Below are positions 7,249-16,454 of a stretch of 64,000 bases of DNA, in pieces. How positions within the stretch are numbered: the first letter of the stretch is position 1; each line of letters begins with the position of its first letter. The DNA is from Flavobacteriaceae bacterium (GTDB lineage: Bacteria; Bacteroidota; Bacteroidia; Flavobacteriales; Flavobacteriaceae): the NCBI GenBank assembly GCA_028279515.1, contig JANQNQ010000001.1, positions 434,001 through 498,000 on the forward strand, given 5' to 3'. A program made the translations under genes and the position numbers. The notes under the pieces are model-generated. The model had not been told where the DNA came from. It did not search any database and saw only the letters and a list, made by a program, of their open reading frames with translations.

Positions 7249-7914
7249 GTGTTTTTACATACCCATCCATACGAACCATTCATTCCCGAGCATGCGACCA
7301 AGCTGATAGTTGGTACGCTACCTCCACCGCGATTTACCACAGGCGAGTTAAAACCAGGCGATATCAATTTTTGCTACGGAAGCCGTGACGGCCAGTTGTG
7401 GGCTATTTTAGATCGAATATTTGACCTCGGACTTGTGTTTGAAACATCGGATCGCGCTATTGCGCAGCGGAAGCAATTCCTTAAGGATCGCGGCATTGGC
7501 ATTTGTGATATTGTCGCTTCGGCCAAACGGAAAAAGATCGATGCTTCCGATTTGGGGATGCAGCAGGTAAAGTTACGTGACCTGGTAGGCTATATTAAAA
7601 AACATCCCAAAGTCGATACGCTAATTTTTACGGGCGGAAACAGTAAAAACGGACCCGAGTATTTCTTCCGAAGACATCTAAAAGAATACGACTTAACCCT
7701 TAAGGTCGTATCTGATGAAGTACCACGAATTCATGAAGTTTCCATCCCAAACGGATCAAAGGAAAGGTTGATTAAGACAATTTCGCTAACTGCACCTTCA
7801 GGTTCGGCCAATCGTGCCATTGGAAGCCTTCCACTTTATAAAAAACTAAAACAGGAGAATCCTGCATTCAACACCTTTGATTTTAGAGTGTTGCAATACC
7901 GAGAGTTCTTTTAG
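7249..7914 (+). CDS. Uracil/hypoxanthine-DNA glycosylase superfamily protein
   Basis: 221 residues with the layout of the UDG superfamily, closest in pattern to family 6 (hypoxanthine-DNA glycosylase) and MUG-like enzymes: motif 1 LIVGTLPPPRF with INFCYGSRDGQLWAIL, a middle GICDIVASAKRKKIDASDL, FTGGNSKNGPEYFF, and a late LTAPSGSANRAIG block that corresponds to the LPSTSPAN motif. It would remove deaminated bases from DNA in base-excision repair. The start is a GTG at 7249; no ATG precedes the conserved region. It stops 3 bp before the stop codon of the convergent M20 peptidase. Substrate specificity is not predictable from sequence alone. Confidence 0.65.
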   Translation: MFLHTHPYEPFIPEHATKLIVGTLPPPRFTTGELKPGDINFCYGSRDGQLWAILDRIFDLGLVFETSDRAIAQRKQFLKDRGIGICDIVASAKRKKIDASDLGMQQVKLRDLVGYIKKHPKVDTLIFTGGNSKNGPEYFFRRHLKEYDLTLKVVSDEVPRIHEVSIPNGSKERLIKTISLTAPSGSANRAIGSLPLYKKLKQENPAFNTFDFRVLQYREFF

Positions 7915-7917
7915 TCT

Positions 7918-9405
7918 TTATTTGACCTCTGTGCTAAGCAAAGCATAGAACATCTTTAAACCATAGTGTACATTGGCAACGCGTAGATTTTCATTCGGAC
8001 TGTGTTGATTGTTGTCCGGATTCACCATTGGCACAATGATCGCCGGAACTCCCAATGCATTGATAAATGGAGATATCGGTACGGTGCCACCCATAATGCG
8101 AATGTTGACCGCAGGTTCTTTGAAGTTAGCTTCGGCAATGCCTTGAACCCATTTTGCATACTTACTGTTCATATCAGTTCTAAAGGCCTTAGTGTGCGAA
8201 CCCTCTTCGAACATCACGATCTTATCGTGTTGTTTGCGCTCTTCGGCGGTTGGTTCTTTATCGGTCACATGGAAATCTTGGGCCTCAATGTGCTTTTTGA
8301 CCAGTTGTTTTAGACGTACGCCATCACTTTCAGGAACCAATCGAATATCAATCGCTGCCGTTGCTTTGTCAGGGACAATGGTGCGTGCTTGCTTTCCGAC
8401 CCAGCCCGAAGATAGCCCTCGAACATTTAATGATGGATATTGAAGGGATTCTTGATAGTTACCGCCTACTTTTTCTGGGGTTTTAACCGAAAGTCTATCG
8501 AGCAATTTCTCACGATTATCAGGAACAGATGCTAGCATGTTTTTGGTGGATTCATCAAGCTCGATGCCATCGTAATATCCCTTGATCAAAACGCGTCCTT
8601 CTGCGTCTTTCATGCTAGCCAATAGTTGCGCCATTTGAAACCCAGGATTGGGGGCGTAGTTTCCAAAATGTCCACTGTGTTGCGATTTGATTGGGCCAAA
8701 GGTAGTAAGACTGATAGTGGTGATACCGCGACACCCGTAAACCAAGGTTGGATAGCCTGTGCTGTGAGATGGCCCGTCGCTTATGATCATTAAATCTGCC
8801 TGCAACAGATCTTTGTATTCTTTGACGGCGGCAGGGAGTGGTTTGCTGCCCCGTTCTTCTTCGCTGTCCAGAATGACCTTCACATTAAACGGAATGGATT
8901 GACCATCTTCTTTTAATAGGTCGAAGGCATGTAAGAACATAATAATCGGACCTTTGTCATCTGAAACCGAACGTCCAAAAATGCGCCATTCGGGGTCGAT
9001 CTTTTCGGAAAGTTTTGACCAATCCAAAGTTTTCCAAGAATCACCCGATTTTTCCTTTAAAACCACTTCATACGGGCTCGCTTGATTCCACTTAGAGGCA
9101 TCCACAGGTTGCCCATCAAAGTGCATGTAAAATAATATCGTGGGAATATTTTCTTTCATGGGCAAGGCCGCAAAAAACAATGGTTCGCCCTTGGTCGGCA
9201 GGGTAGAAGTATTAAACCCACGTGAACTAAAGGCTTCATTGAGCCAAGTAATGTTTCGGTTGATATCGGCCGATTCTAACGAATTATTTGGGATGGCTAC
9301 AAATTCTTTAATATCAGAAAGTACAGGTCCCACTTTCTTCTGAAAATCTTGGGCCGATAGTATCAGCGAAAAGAGGAGGGCAATCAGGAATGCGAATCGA
9401 TTCAT
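7918..9405 (-). CDS. Secreted M20-family metallopeptidase/carboxypeptidase
   Basis: 495 residues with a signal peptide (FAFLIALLFSLILSAQ). Two-zinc M20 motifs are present: MHFDGQPVD with the first His/Asp, VSDDKGPIIMF with the bridging Asp, and LDSEEERGSKP with the catalytic Glu-Glu pair; a distal NPDNNQHSPNE gives the last His ligand. The central dimerisation/lid domain is around SGHFGNYAPNPGF. M20 enzymes of this CNDP-like type cleave dipeptides or amide bonds of amino-acid derivatives, and export suggests periplasmic peptide scavenging. The upstream minus-strand gene is a glycosyltransferase 81 bp away, without functional link. Confidence 0.88.
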   Translation of the reverse strand: MNRFAFLIALLFSLILSAQDFQKKVGPVLSDIKEFVAIPNNSLESADINRNITWLNEAFSSRGFNTSTLPTKGEPLFFAALPMKENIPTILFYMHFDGQPVDASKWNQASPYEVVLKEKSGDSWKTLDWSKLSEKIDPEWRIFGRSVSDDKGPIIMFLHAFDLLKEDGQSIPFNVKVILDSEEERGSKPLPAAVKEYKDLLQADLMIISDGPSHSTGYPTLVYGCRGITTISLTTFGPIKSQHSGHFGNYAPNPGFQMAQLLASMKDAEGRVLIKGYYDGIELDESTKNMLASVPDNREKLLDRLSVKTPEKVGGNYQESLQYPSLNVRGLSSGWVGKQARTIVPDKATAAIDIRLVPESDGVRLKQLVKKHIEAQDFHVTDKEPTAEERKQHDKIVMFEEGSHTKAFRTDMNSKYAKWVQGIAEANFKEPAVNIRIMGGTVPISPFINALGVPAIIVPMVNPDNNQHSPNENLRVANVHYGLKMFYALLSTEVK

Positions 9406-9486
9406 TTATCTGTGCTTTTTTAATACTCCGTGAAGGAGTGAAGTAATTGTACCTCTAAGATACGGAATATGAAGCACACGTATCAC

Positions 9487-10500
9487 CTATGAGAAAAACC
9501 AAAAATCAGCAATCGGTTCTTTCTTCCAATCTAGCAACAATTGTTTAATGACCTTTTTATCATGAGGCGAGTTGACGACCACCATTATCTGCGGATTTTC
9601 AATGTCCTGAATATCATTTTGATGCTGAATGGTGACATCGTAAATGTCCTTTCCGATCTTCTTTTCGTTGTCAGAGACCCAGTGAAAAGTATCGTCATAG
9701 CTTTGTAAAAGCTTGGCCATGTCTTTTCCGTTTCGACCAGCACCCCACAGTACAAGCGGACGTTCACGATCTCGGTCTAACTCGTAAAAGAATCGAAGTT
9801 TCAGGTCAAAATAACGATTGTCTTTGTATTCGTCCCAAGTACGCGAAATACGGTTAGAGCGATCTCGCCAATGATGTAAGATCACATTGATGCCAATGAC
9901 TTTGAGGCCCAATCGATATAAACGAAAACACAGGTCATAATCTTCAGGATACACGATAGGGTCAAAGGCACCCGCTGCATCAAAATCTTCCTTATGGATC
10001 AACCAACAATGCGACGGAATCACGCATTCGCGGTAGATTTCTTCATAATGGGTGCTCGTTCGTGCTACCTCATTGAGCCATTGCTCGTATTTGATAAAAC
10101 CATCACCAACTTCGCCTTCATCCACAAAGTGCTCCGTTCCCCCAGCAATCACATGCCCTTTGCCATATTTGTGCCATTCGTCAACCATGACCTGCAGTTT
10201 GTAGTCAGGCATTTTATCGTCAGAATCCATACGGTTAATGAGTGTGCCACGCACATGCTTGTATCCAGTTTGTAGCGTCGGAATCAGTTTAAAACCTTCA
10301 CTATTAAAGAAGCGTATACGCAAATCTTTGGCAGCATATTCTTGTAAAATACGGTCACTACCATCAGATGAATGGTCGTTCACGGCGATTAGTTCCCAAT
10401 TCGTATAGGTCTGCGCAAGAATCGAATCTAGGCAATCAGGCAAGTAGATGGCAGTGTCTTTCACCGCCATGATGATCGATACCAAGGGTTGTTCGCTCAT
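9487..10500 (-). CDS. Family 2 glycosyltransferase
   Basis: 337 residues. N-terminal GT-A domain begins PLVSIIMAVKDTAIYLPDCLDSIL with VNDHSSDGSDRIL and the metal-binding RMDSDDKM (DxD-like), then YPEDYDLCFRL, which matches the GT2 catalytic-base region. The last 90 residues form a small Rossmann-like domain starting VLWGAGRNGKDMAKLL, found in some flavobacterial GT2 proteins. It overlaps the upstream epimerase by 4 bp (ATGA), so the two probably build or attach a nucleotide-sugar-derived residue for a surface glycan. Acceptor and sugar are unknown. Confidence 0.85.
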   Translation of the reverse strand: MSEQPLVSIIMAVKDTAIYLPDCLDSILAQTYTNWELIAVNDHSSDGSDRILQEYAAKDLRIRFFNSEGFKLIPTLQTGYKHVRGTLINRMDSDDKMPDYKLQVMVDEWHKYGKGHVIAGGTEHFVDEGEVGDGFIKYEQWLNEVARTSTHYEEIYRECVIPSHCWLIHKEDFDAAGAFDPIVYPEDYDLCFRLYRLGLKVIGINVILHHWRDRSNRISRTWDEYKDNRYFDLKLRFFYELDRDRERPLVLWGAGRNGKDMAKLLQSYDDTFHWVSDNEKKIGKDIYDVTIQHQNDIQDIENPQIMVVVNSPHDKKVIKQLLLDWKKEPIADFWFFS

Positions 10501-11498
10501 GAATTTTTATTTTTTCGCCATGAAGGCGGAAGGTTCTTTTCGATTTCTATGTTTTCGAAGGAAGCACTTTGTCGCGCCCCATGTTCTAGGACCCAAGCAG
10601 CCATATCGACCAAACCATCTTCCAACATGACATAGGCCGAAGGTTGAAAAACGTTGGCAAATCTTTGATGGCTGGAATACGCGTGAAGCACTTCTTCTCG
10701 TTGTTCGAGATATGTGACCTTTGGTGTAGCTCTCATTGCATTCCCGACGGCGATGGCGAGTTCATTTACGGTGTGTACGGTATCACTTCCGATATTGAAC
10801 GTTTGGTTGTAGGCCGAAGGTGTTTTCACCGATTTAGCAATATAGGGGGCCACATCATTTATATGACTAAAAGCCCTGCTTTGTTCACCGTTGCCAAAGA
10901 TGGTCAACGGTTCGTTTTTGAGCAGTTGATTCATGAAGATGCCAACGACGTTCCGGTATTTGTCACCAATATTCTGACGGGTCCCGTAGACGTTGTGTGG
11001 TCTAAAGATGATATAATCTAATCCGAACATCTCATGGGCGTTTTGTAAGTCTTGCTCCACGGCATATTTGGCAATACCGTATGGATCTTCTGGTTTTGGA
11101 TGTTGCGCTTCATGCAAAGGAAGTTCGTTAGTGCCATATACAGCGATTGATGAAGTAAAGACAAAACATTTCACTTGATGGTTTACTGCAGCATTGATAA
11201 GGTTGATGCTTCCGATGAGATTGTTCTCATAATTGAACTTTCGGATAAAATGACTTAAGCCTTCCGCAGCATAGGCCGCCAAATGGTATATATAATCAAA
11301 CTTGTGGGTTTCAAAAAGTGTATTTACCAGTGAACTATCGGTGATCGATCCCTTGACAAAAATAGCTTTGGGATGCACATTGGTGATGTTTCCGCCAGAA
11401 AGGTCGTCCAAAACCACCACTTGCATTTCGAGTTGTATCAAATGGTCCACTACATGTGACCCGATAAATCCGGCGCCTCCGGTTACAAGTGCTTTCAT
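10497..11498 (-). CDS. NAD-dependent nucleotide-sugar epimerase/dehydratase (SDR)
   Basis: 333 residues of the extended SDR type: Rossmann motif MKALVTGGAGFIGSHVVD, then VFTSSIAVYGTNE with the catalytic Ser, DPYGIAKYAVE with the YxxxK pair, and FRPHNVYGTRQN. The pattern is typical of UDP-glucose 4-epimerase-like and UDP-glucuronate epimerase-like proteins. Substrate is not determined. It is the first gene of a two-gene operon with the GT2 protein. The only promoter-like element, TAGGTTTG, ends 4 nt before the ATG, suggesting a leaderless or nearly leaderless mRNA. Confidence 0.88.
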   Translation of the reverse strand: MKALVTGGAGFIGSHVVDHLIQLEMQVVVLDDLSGGNITNVHPKAIFVKGSITDSSLVNTLFETHKFDYIYHLAAYAAEGLSHFIRKFNYENNLIGSINLINAAVNHQVKCFVFTSSIAVYGTNELPLHEAQHPKPEDPYGIAKYAVEQDLQNAHEMFGLDYIIFRPHNVYGTRQNIGDKYRNVVGIFMNQLLKNEPLTIFGNGEQSRAFSHINDVAPYIAKSVKTPSAYNQTFNIGSDTVHTVNELAIAVGNAMRATPKVTYLEQREEVLHAYSSHQRFANVFQPSAYVMLEDGLVDMAAWVLEHGARQSASFENIEIEKNLPPSWRKNKNS

Positions 11499-11502
11499 AC
11501 TA

Positions 11503-11510
11503 CAAACCTA
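11503..11510 (-). promoter_or_regulatory. -7 element just before the epimerase start
   Basis: Minus-strand TAGGTTTG is a perfect TAnnTTTG and lies 4 nt before ATG 11498. No TTTG stands at the normal -33 distance. If used, the transcript would begin at or within a few bases of the start codon. Confidence 0.35.
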
Positions 11511-11552
11511 CAGAAACAAATGCTGCCTAAAAAATCAAGTCTAAAACATCCA

Positions 11553-12314
11553 TTATCGAATGGACGCTGCAAACTGATCGATATTTTCAACACCGTGCTT
11601 TGTCAAGTGTTTGATAAAGGCAGATCCGATGATGGCGCCTTTTGATTGTTGCGTTGCCTGCTGAAAAGTTTCCGCATTACTGATACCAAAACCAACGATC
11701 TGCGGGTTGTTGAGTTGCATGCTCGAAATACGGTTGAAATATTCGCTCTGCGCATCGCCAAAACTACTTTTGGCACCTGTAACACTCGCCGAACTTACCA
11801 TATAGATAAACCCGTTAGAAACGCTATCGATAAATCGAATGCGTTCTTCGCTGGTCTGGGGCGTGATCAGAAAGACGTTGATAAGTCCGTATTTCTCAAA
11901 GATTGCTTGGTATTCGTCGTGATACACGTCAACAGGAAGATCCGGAATGATGAGTCCGTCGATACCGATCTCTTGACATTTTGCGCAGAAAGCTTCGACC
12001 CCGTATTGCATCATCGGATTGAAATACCCCATGATGATCAATGGAATGCTGACTTCCTTTCGAATATCTGCTAACTGTTCAAAGAGTTTCTCGGTGGTCA
12101 TTCCGTTTTTCAGGGCCATAGTCGAGCTCGCTTGAATGGTTGGTCCATCGGCCAAGGGATCACTGAATGGTAGACCGATCTCGATCATGTCTACTCCGTT
12201 TTGCTCAAGTTCTTTGATGATGGTCACCGTATCATCCAGCTTTGGATACCCGGCGGTAAAATATATTGAAAGCAGTTTTTGGTCTTCTTGCAATTTTTGT
12301 TGAATGCGGTTCAT
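11553..12314 (-). CDS. trpA: Tryptophan synthase alpha subunit
   Basis: 253 residues. Cleaves indole-3-glycerol phosphate to indole and glyceraldehyde-3-phosphate and channels indole to TrpB. Hallmarks: YFTAGYPKLDDT, the catalytic Glu in DMIEIGLPFSDPLADGPTIQ, the catalytic Asp in GLIIPDLPVD, YMVSSASVTGAKSS, and GFGISNAETF/GAIIGSAFI phosphate-binding loops. Last gene of the trp operon, 81 bp after trpB. The gap contains degenerate tandem repeats (GGTGTTGGGTGTTGGG near 12320). A TGA/TAA-type stop is followed within 55 bp by the epimerase promoter region. Confidence 0.97.
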   Translation of the reverse strand: MNRIQQKLQEDQKLLSIYFTAGYPKLDDTVTIIKELEQNGVDMIEIGLPFSDPLADGPTIQASSTMALKNGMTTEKLFEQLADIRKEVSIPLIIMGYFNPMMQYGVEAFCAKCQEIGIDGLIIPDLPVDVYHDEYQAIFEKYGLINVFLITPQTSEERIRFIDSVSNGFIYMVSSASVTGAKSSFGDAQSEYFNRISSMQLNNPQIVGFGISNAETFQQATQQSKGAIIGSAFIKHLTKHGVENIDQFAASIR

Positions 12315-12395
12315 ATGATGGGTGTTGGGTGTTGGGTTCTGGGTGCTTGGCTATTCGATTAGAACTAAAACCTAGGACCAAAAACCTAATACCAG

Positions 12396-13577
12396 TTACA
12401 ACTTAAAATATTTGATATAGGTGTCTAGGTCTTTGTCGCCACGTCCAGAAAGGCTGATAACAACAACATCTTCTGGTTTGAATTTCTTGTGTTCAAAAAT
12501 GGCCAAGGCATGGCTACTTTCGATGGCCGGGATGATGCCTTCCAATTGTGATAATTCGAGTCCGGCGGTCATCGCCTCGTCATCCGTAGCTGAATAGAAT
12601 TCGCCACGCCCCGAACGATACAAATGCGCATGCATCGGTCCGACGCCTGGATAGTCTAGTCCAGCAGAGATCGAATACGGTTCAGTGATTTGTCCGTCTG
12701 GTGTTTGCATCAACAAAGTTTTGCAACCGTGAATGATGCCTTCTTTACCTAGTGCTGAGGTAGCGGCACTTTCTCCCGAGTCAATGCCTTTTCCTGCCGC
12801 TTCGATGGCAATAATGCCTACGCCTTCTTGATCCAAAAAGTGATAAAAAGTTCCTGCGGCATTGCTACCACCACCGATACAAGCAACCACGTAATCCGGG
12901 TTTTCACGCCCTTCTTTTTCTTTTAACTGCCATTTGATCTCTTCTGAAATGATGCTTTGAAAACGGGTCACCATATCCGGGTAGGGGTGTGGTCCGATAG
13001 CCGATCCGATGATGTAATGCGTGTCTACTGGGTTGTTGATCCAGTCTCTGATCGCCTCGTTGGTAGCATCTTTTAGGGTGCGACTTCCTGATAGTGCCGG
13101 ACGCACTTCAGCACCCAACATCTTCATACGTGCTACGTTCGGTGCCTGACGCGCAATGTCGATCTCACCCATATAAACGATGCATTCGATGCCCATTAGC
13201 GCACAAACGGTAGCAGTTGCCACACCGTGTTGTCCTGCACCGGTTTCGGCAATGATTCGCTTTTTCCCCAGACGCTTGGCCATCAAAATTTGCCCGATGG
13301 TATTGTTCACCTTGTGAGCTCCGGTATGGTTAAGGTCTTCTCTTTTCAGGTAGACTTTGGTGTTGTATTTTTCCGAAAGGCGTTTGGCATAGTACAGGGG
13401 AGAAGGTCTTCCGACATAATCTCGTAACAGTTGCTCAAATTCCTCTTTAAAGGAAGCCTCGTTCATCACTTCGAGGTATTTTTGGCGAAGCTCTTCGACA
13501 TTGGGATACAACATCTCAGGAATGTATGCCCCTCCAAATTCGCCGTAATATCCTTTTTCGTTTACGTTGTAGCTCAT
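12396..13577 (-). CDS. trpB: Tryptophan synthase beta subunit
   Basis: 393 residues, full length. PLP enzyme joining indole and serine. Visible: [12 protein letters not shown] start, the PLP lysine in [12 protein letters not shown], catalytic Glu in [13 protein letters not shown], the phosphate-binding [11 protein letters not shown], and the C-terminal [12 protein letters not shown]. It overlaps trpF by 4 bp (13574-13577, ATGA), so translation is likely coupled. Standard TrpB1 type acting with TrpA in the cytosol. Confidence 0.98.
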   Translation of the reverse strand: MSYNVNEKGYYGEFGGAYIPEMLYPNVEELRQKYLEVMNEASFKEEFEQLLRDYVGRPSPLYYAKRLSEKYNTKVYLKREDLNHTGAHKVNNTIGQILMAKRLGKKRIIAETGAGQHGVATATVCALMGIECIVYMGEIDIARQAPNVARMKMLGAEVRPALSGSRTLKDATNEAIRDWINNPVDTHYIIGSAIGPHPYPDMVTRFQSIISEEIKWQLKEKEGRENPDYVVACIGGGSNAAGTFYHFLDQEGVGIIAIEAAGKGIDSGESAATSALGKEGIIHGCKTLLMQTPDGQITEPYSISAGLDYPGVGPMHAHLYRSGRGEFYSATDDEAMTAGLELSQLEGIIPAIESSHALAIFEHKKFKPEDVVVISLSGRGDKDLDTYIKYFKL

Positions 13578-14197
13578 CTTAGCTGTGTTATAAATTTTTC
13601 TATGTTTTGTTCGTCTTTCAACCCGGGTTCGATTTCGAATTTACTGTTGACATCGATCGCATGGATGGGCAGATCTGTTTTCAATATTTCTTTTACCTTT
13701 TCTATTTCGTCGAGACCAATTCCTCCACTCAAAAGGAATGGTTTTTCAGAAGGGTAGTTTTTCAATACTTCCCAATCAAATGTGTATCCGTTACCTCCTG
13801 GTAGTTTTCCTTTGGTGTCAAATAGAAAGTAATCACAAAAGGGTTCGAATGTTTTTAATACGGAAAAGTCAAAGCTGTCTTTTATACTAAAGACTTTAAA
13901 GATCTCTTTTCCGCTCATGTTGTCATTTCCTCTTAATTCTTGACAATAAGAAGCACTTTCTGCACCATGCAACTGTACCGCATCGAGAGAATGTTGCTTC
14001 ACCTTTGAGACCACTTCATCAACGGAAGCATCTACAAAAACACCTGCTTTTTTAATTCCTTTAGGCAGCACAGGTATTTCGCCCTTAAAAAAGCGCGCAG
14101 ATCTTTCCCAGAAGATAAACCCCATATAATCGGGGTGCAAAGCCGCGATGGCTTGCATGTTCTCTGGATGTTTCATTCCGCATACTTTTAACTTCAT
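13574..14197 (-). CDS. trpF: Phosphoribosylanthranilate isomerase
   Basis: 207 residues. Amadori rearrangement of phosphoribosylanthranilate to CdRP. Family signs: [14 protein letters not shown] start with the catalytic Cys, VGVFV-like [24 protein letters not shown], the catalytic Asp in [20 protein letters not shown], and [13 protein letters not shown]. It lies 2 bp after trpC and overlaps trpB. Here trpC and trpF are separate genes, not the fusion seen in enterobacteria. Confidence 0.96.
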   Translation of the reverse strand: MKLKVCGMKHPENMQAIAALHPDYMGFIFWERSARFFKGEIPVLPKGIKKAGVFVDASVDEVVSKVKQHSLDAVQLHGAESASYCQELRGNDNMSGKEIFKVFSIKDSFDFSVLKTFEPFCDYFLFDTKGKLPGGNGYTFDWEVLKNYPSEKPFLLSGGIGLDEIEKVKEILKTDLPIHAIDVNSKFEIEPGLKDEQNIEKFITQLR

Positions 14198-14199
14198 GA

Positions 14200-14982
14200 C
14201 TATCTCAATTGGTGTATAAATTCTTTTGCGCTTGATGCCGGACTTTCGGTTTTCATAAAATTCTCACCGATCAAGAACCCTTGATATCCAAAAGGTCTAA
14301 GTTCTTTGATGGCTTCGATACTACTGATGCCGCTCTCTGAGACCTTTACAAAGTCATCTGGGATGAGCGTTGACAATCCTTTGCTGGTTTTTAACGACAC
14401 TTCAAAGGTTTTTAGATTGCGATTGTTTACACCTAGCATGTCCAAACTTGGCATGATGGATTTGTGCAATTCTTCTTCATTATGAACCTCTAGCAACACA
14501 TCTAGGCCCAAACCTTTGGCACATTCTGAGAGTGATTTTATTTGATCTCGAGTCAATACGGCTGCTATGAGTAAAATTACGTCAGCACCATGTGCTTTGG
14601 CTTCGATCAATTGGTACTCGTCAATGATAAATTCTTTACGTAACAACGGCATGTTTACTGAGGCTCTTGCCAACAATAGATCGTCTAAAGAACCGCCAAA
14701 ATATTTTCCGTCGGTCAAGACAGACATCCCACAGGCTCCCGAGCTTTCATATCCTTGTGCCACTTCTTGCACGGTGACCTTTTGATTGATCACCGATTTT
14801 GAAGGAGAACGACGTTTGTGCTCGGCGATGATACCCGTGTCACTGTTTCTCAATGCTTGAGCAAGCGATGTTGTTGGTCGTTCAAACAAGACAGAAGCCT
14901 CCAATTGCGATACCGGAATCACACTTTTTTTAAGTGCTACTTCTTTGTATTTGTCTGCAATTATTTTATCTAGAATGTTCAT
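14200..14982 (-). CDS. trpC: Indole-3-glycerol-phosphate synthase
   Basis: 260 residues. Closes the indole ring from CdRP. Visible motifs: IIAEHKRRSPSKSVIN with catalytic Lys and Glu region, MSVLTDGKYFGGS, LLRKEFIIDEYQLIEAKAHG, LGVNNRNLKTFEV, VSESGISSIEAI and GFLIGENFMK. It follows trpD after a 100-bp gap with tandem TTCTTGGTTCTTAG-type repeats and a dispersed repeat, and is nearly contiguous with trpF. Confidence 0.97.
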   Translation of the reverse strand: MNILDKIIADKYKEVALKKSVIPVSQLEASVLFERPTTSLAQALRNSDTGIIAEHKRRSPSKSVINQKVTVQEVAQGYESSGACGMSVLTDGKYFGGSLDDLLLARASVNMPLLRKEFIIDEYQLIEAKAHGADVILLIAAVLTRDQIKSLSECAKGLGLDVLLEVHNEEELHKSIMPSLDMLGVNNRNLKTFEVSLKTSKGLSTLIPDDFVKVSESGISSIEAIKELRPFGYQGFLIGENFMKTESPASSAKEFIHQLR

Positions 14983-15045
14983 TTTTAGTTGTTAGTTCTT
15001 GGTTCTTAGTTCTTGGTCCATACAGTCCGAAACCTCGGTGTAGGG

Positions 15046-15072
15046 CTGTCATTCTCGCGTAGGCCGGAATCC
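15046..15072. repeat. Dispersed-repeat-like sequence between trpD and trpC
   Basis: CTGTCATTCTCGCGTAGGCC followed by GGAATCC resembles a short imperfect palindrome that I know as widely dispersed in bacterial intergenic regions. It is next to degenerate copies of TTAGTTCTTGG (14989-15020). Within this window there is no second identical copy. Confidence 0.4.
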
Positions 15073-15082
15073 TTTGTTGTTA

Positions 15083-16075
15083 CTATTTGCTTAATTCTTG
15101 AAGCTTCTTCAACGCCTTATGCCCCTTTCCGGAAAGCAAGGATTCTTTAGCGAGCTCAAAACCTTCTTTAGGTTCAAGCCCTTTGACGGTGGCAATGGCC
15201 ATACCGGCGTTGGCGCAGACCACGTTGTTTTGTGCCTCTGTACCTTGTCCGCTGATCACGTTCATAAATATTTTTGCTGACGATTCGACGGAATCTCCGC
15301 CATAAATGTCTTCTTGTTTTAAAGCCGCAACACCAAAGTCTTCTGGACTTAGCATGCCATCGGCATGATTGGAGATGGTCTTAGTGCTTCCTGTCAAAGA
15401 AATCTCATCGTATCCATCAAGAGCATGCAAGATGGTAAAGTTCTTATCAGTTTTTTGGTAGAGGTAGCCGTACATTCTGGCTAATTCTAAATTAAAGACT
15501 CCAACCATCTGGTTCTTCGGAAACGCCGGATTTACCATAGGGCCCAACATGTTGAAAAAGGTCTTTACGCCGAGTTCCCTTCTAATCGGAGCCACATTTT
15601 TCATTGCTGGGTGAAATAGGGGGGCGTGCAAGACACAAATGCCTGCTTCATCAATTGATTTTTGCAAGAAGTCTTTGTCATTGCTAAACTTGATGCCCAA
15701 GTATTCCATCACGTTGCTTGACCCACACGCTGAAGAAACGCCATAGTTTCCGTGTTTAGTGACTTTTACTCCGGCTCCTGCAGTAACAAAGGAAGACAAT
15801 GTAGAAATGTTGAAGGTGTCTTTTCCATCGCCTCCTGTACCACAAAGATCCACTGGATTGTAATCACTAAGGTCTACTGCCAGACATAGCTCGAGTAAGG
15901 CATCTCTAAAGCCTTCGAGCTCATCTATCGTAATGCTTCGCATCATATATACGGTCAAAAAAGCAGCGATCTGACTCGGATTGTAATCACCTTTGGCGAT
16001 ATTGACCAGAATCTGCTTTGATTCTTCCTTGTCCAAGATCTCGTGGTTAATGAGTCTGTTTAATATTTTTTTCAT
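15083..16075 (-). CDS. trpD: Anthranilate phosphoribosyltransferase
   Basis: 330 residues. Transfers phosphoribose from PRPP to anthranilate. Characteristic blocks: VDLCGTGGDGKDTFNIST (PRPP loop), KHGNYGVSSACGSSNVMEYLG, and HPAMKNVAPIRRELGVKTFFNMLGPMVNP. Class matches TrpD without fused glutamine amidotransferase; the amidotransferase is the separate trpG upstream. A 449-bp gap full of repeat elements separates it from trpG. Confidence 0.97.
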   Translation of the reverse strand: MKKILNRLINHEILDKEESKQILVNIAKGDYNPSQIAAFLTVYMMRSITIDELEGFRDALLELCLAVDLSDYNPVDLCGTGGDGKDTFNISTLSSFVTAGAGVKVTKHGNYGVSSACGSSNVMEYLGIKFSNDKDFLQKSIDEAGICVLHAPLFHPAMKNVAPIRRELGVKTFFNMLGPMVNPAFPKNQMVGVFNLELARMYGYLYQKTDKNFTILHALDGYDEISLTGSTKTISNHADGMLSPEDFGVAALKQEDIYGGDSVESSAKIFMNVISGQGTEAQNNVVCANAGMAIATVKGLEPKEGFELAKESLLSGKGHKALKKLQELSK

Positions 16076-16112
16076 TTTACTTTTTTTCTGTTCTAATTTT
16101 TGCTTGTCCGCA

Positions 16113-16255
16113 CCTCGACTGCGCTCGGTGTGACAACCTCGACTGCCTTAGGCAGGTGCCCTCGACCAAAACGTGTTTCGCTCTCAAGCAGTGCTTGGGA
16201 GGACAATCGCTCCTCTTTTGAATATTGTTTACCGTCTTCCCGAGCGCAGTCGAGG
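16113..16255. repeat. Two inverted copies of a dispersed CCTCGACTGCGCTCGG repeat
   Basis: CCTCGACTGCGCTCGGTGTG (from 16113) and its reverse complement CCCGAGCGCAGTCGAGG (16239-16255) face each other, with a related CCTCGACTGCCTTAGGCAGG hairpin (from 16137) between them. A third copy is at 17162-17187. The high GC compared with surroundings and the multiple copies mark this as a mobile or REP-like repeat family. Part of the 449-bp trpG-trpD gap. Confidence 0.65.
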
Positions 16256-16277
16256 GACAATTACTTTTTCTCTTTTT

Positions 16278-16454
16278 GTTCTTTTTTGCTTGTCCAAAAA
16301 AGAACCTAAAAAGGACAACTTTTCCGAGGAATTTTTAAAGTTTCAAGAAACTTTAAAACCCTTTGTCAAAACTTCGCGTCGTTCTAAGAACTCCTGTTCT
16401 CGAAGTTTTGTCAACACATTCTGCGGAAAAGTGTTATTTCGACTTTGTCGAAAT
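16278..16454. repeat. Highly folded intergenic element in the trpG-trpD gap
   Basis: Four inverted repeats in 177 bp: GTTCTTTTTT/AAAAAAGAAC (16278-16287, 16296-16305); TTTAAAGTTTC/GAAACTTTAAA (16334-16357); CAAAACTTCG/CGAAGTTTTG (16367-16376, 16401-16410); ATTTCGAC/GTCGAAAT (16436-16443, 16447-16454). The second and third are enclosed by an outer pair ACTTTTCCG/CGGAAAAGT (16318-16326, 16424-16432). No supported coding frame. Transcribed as part of the trp operon on the minus strand. Confidence 0.6.

Noticed and set aside
13227..13757. Plus-strand ORFs across trpB and trpF
   Set aside because: They are shadows of two unmistakable trp genes on the minus strand.
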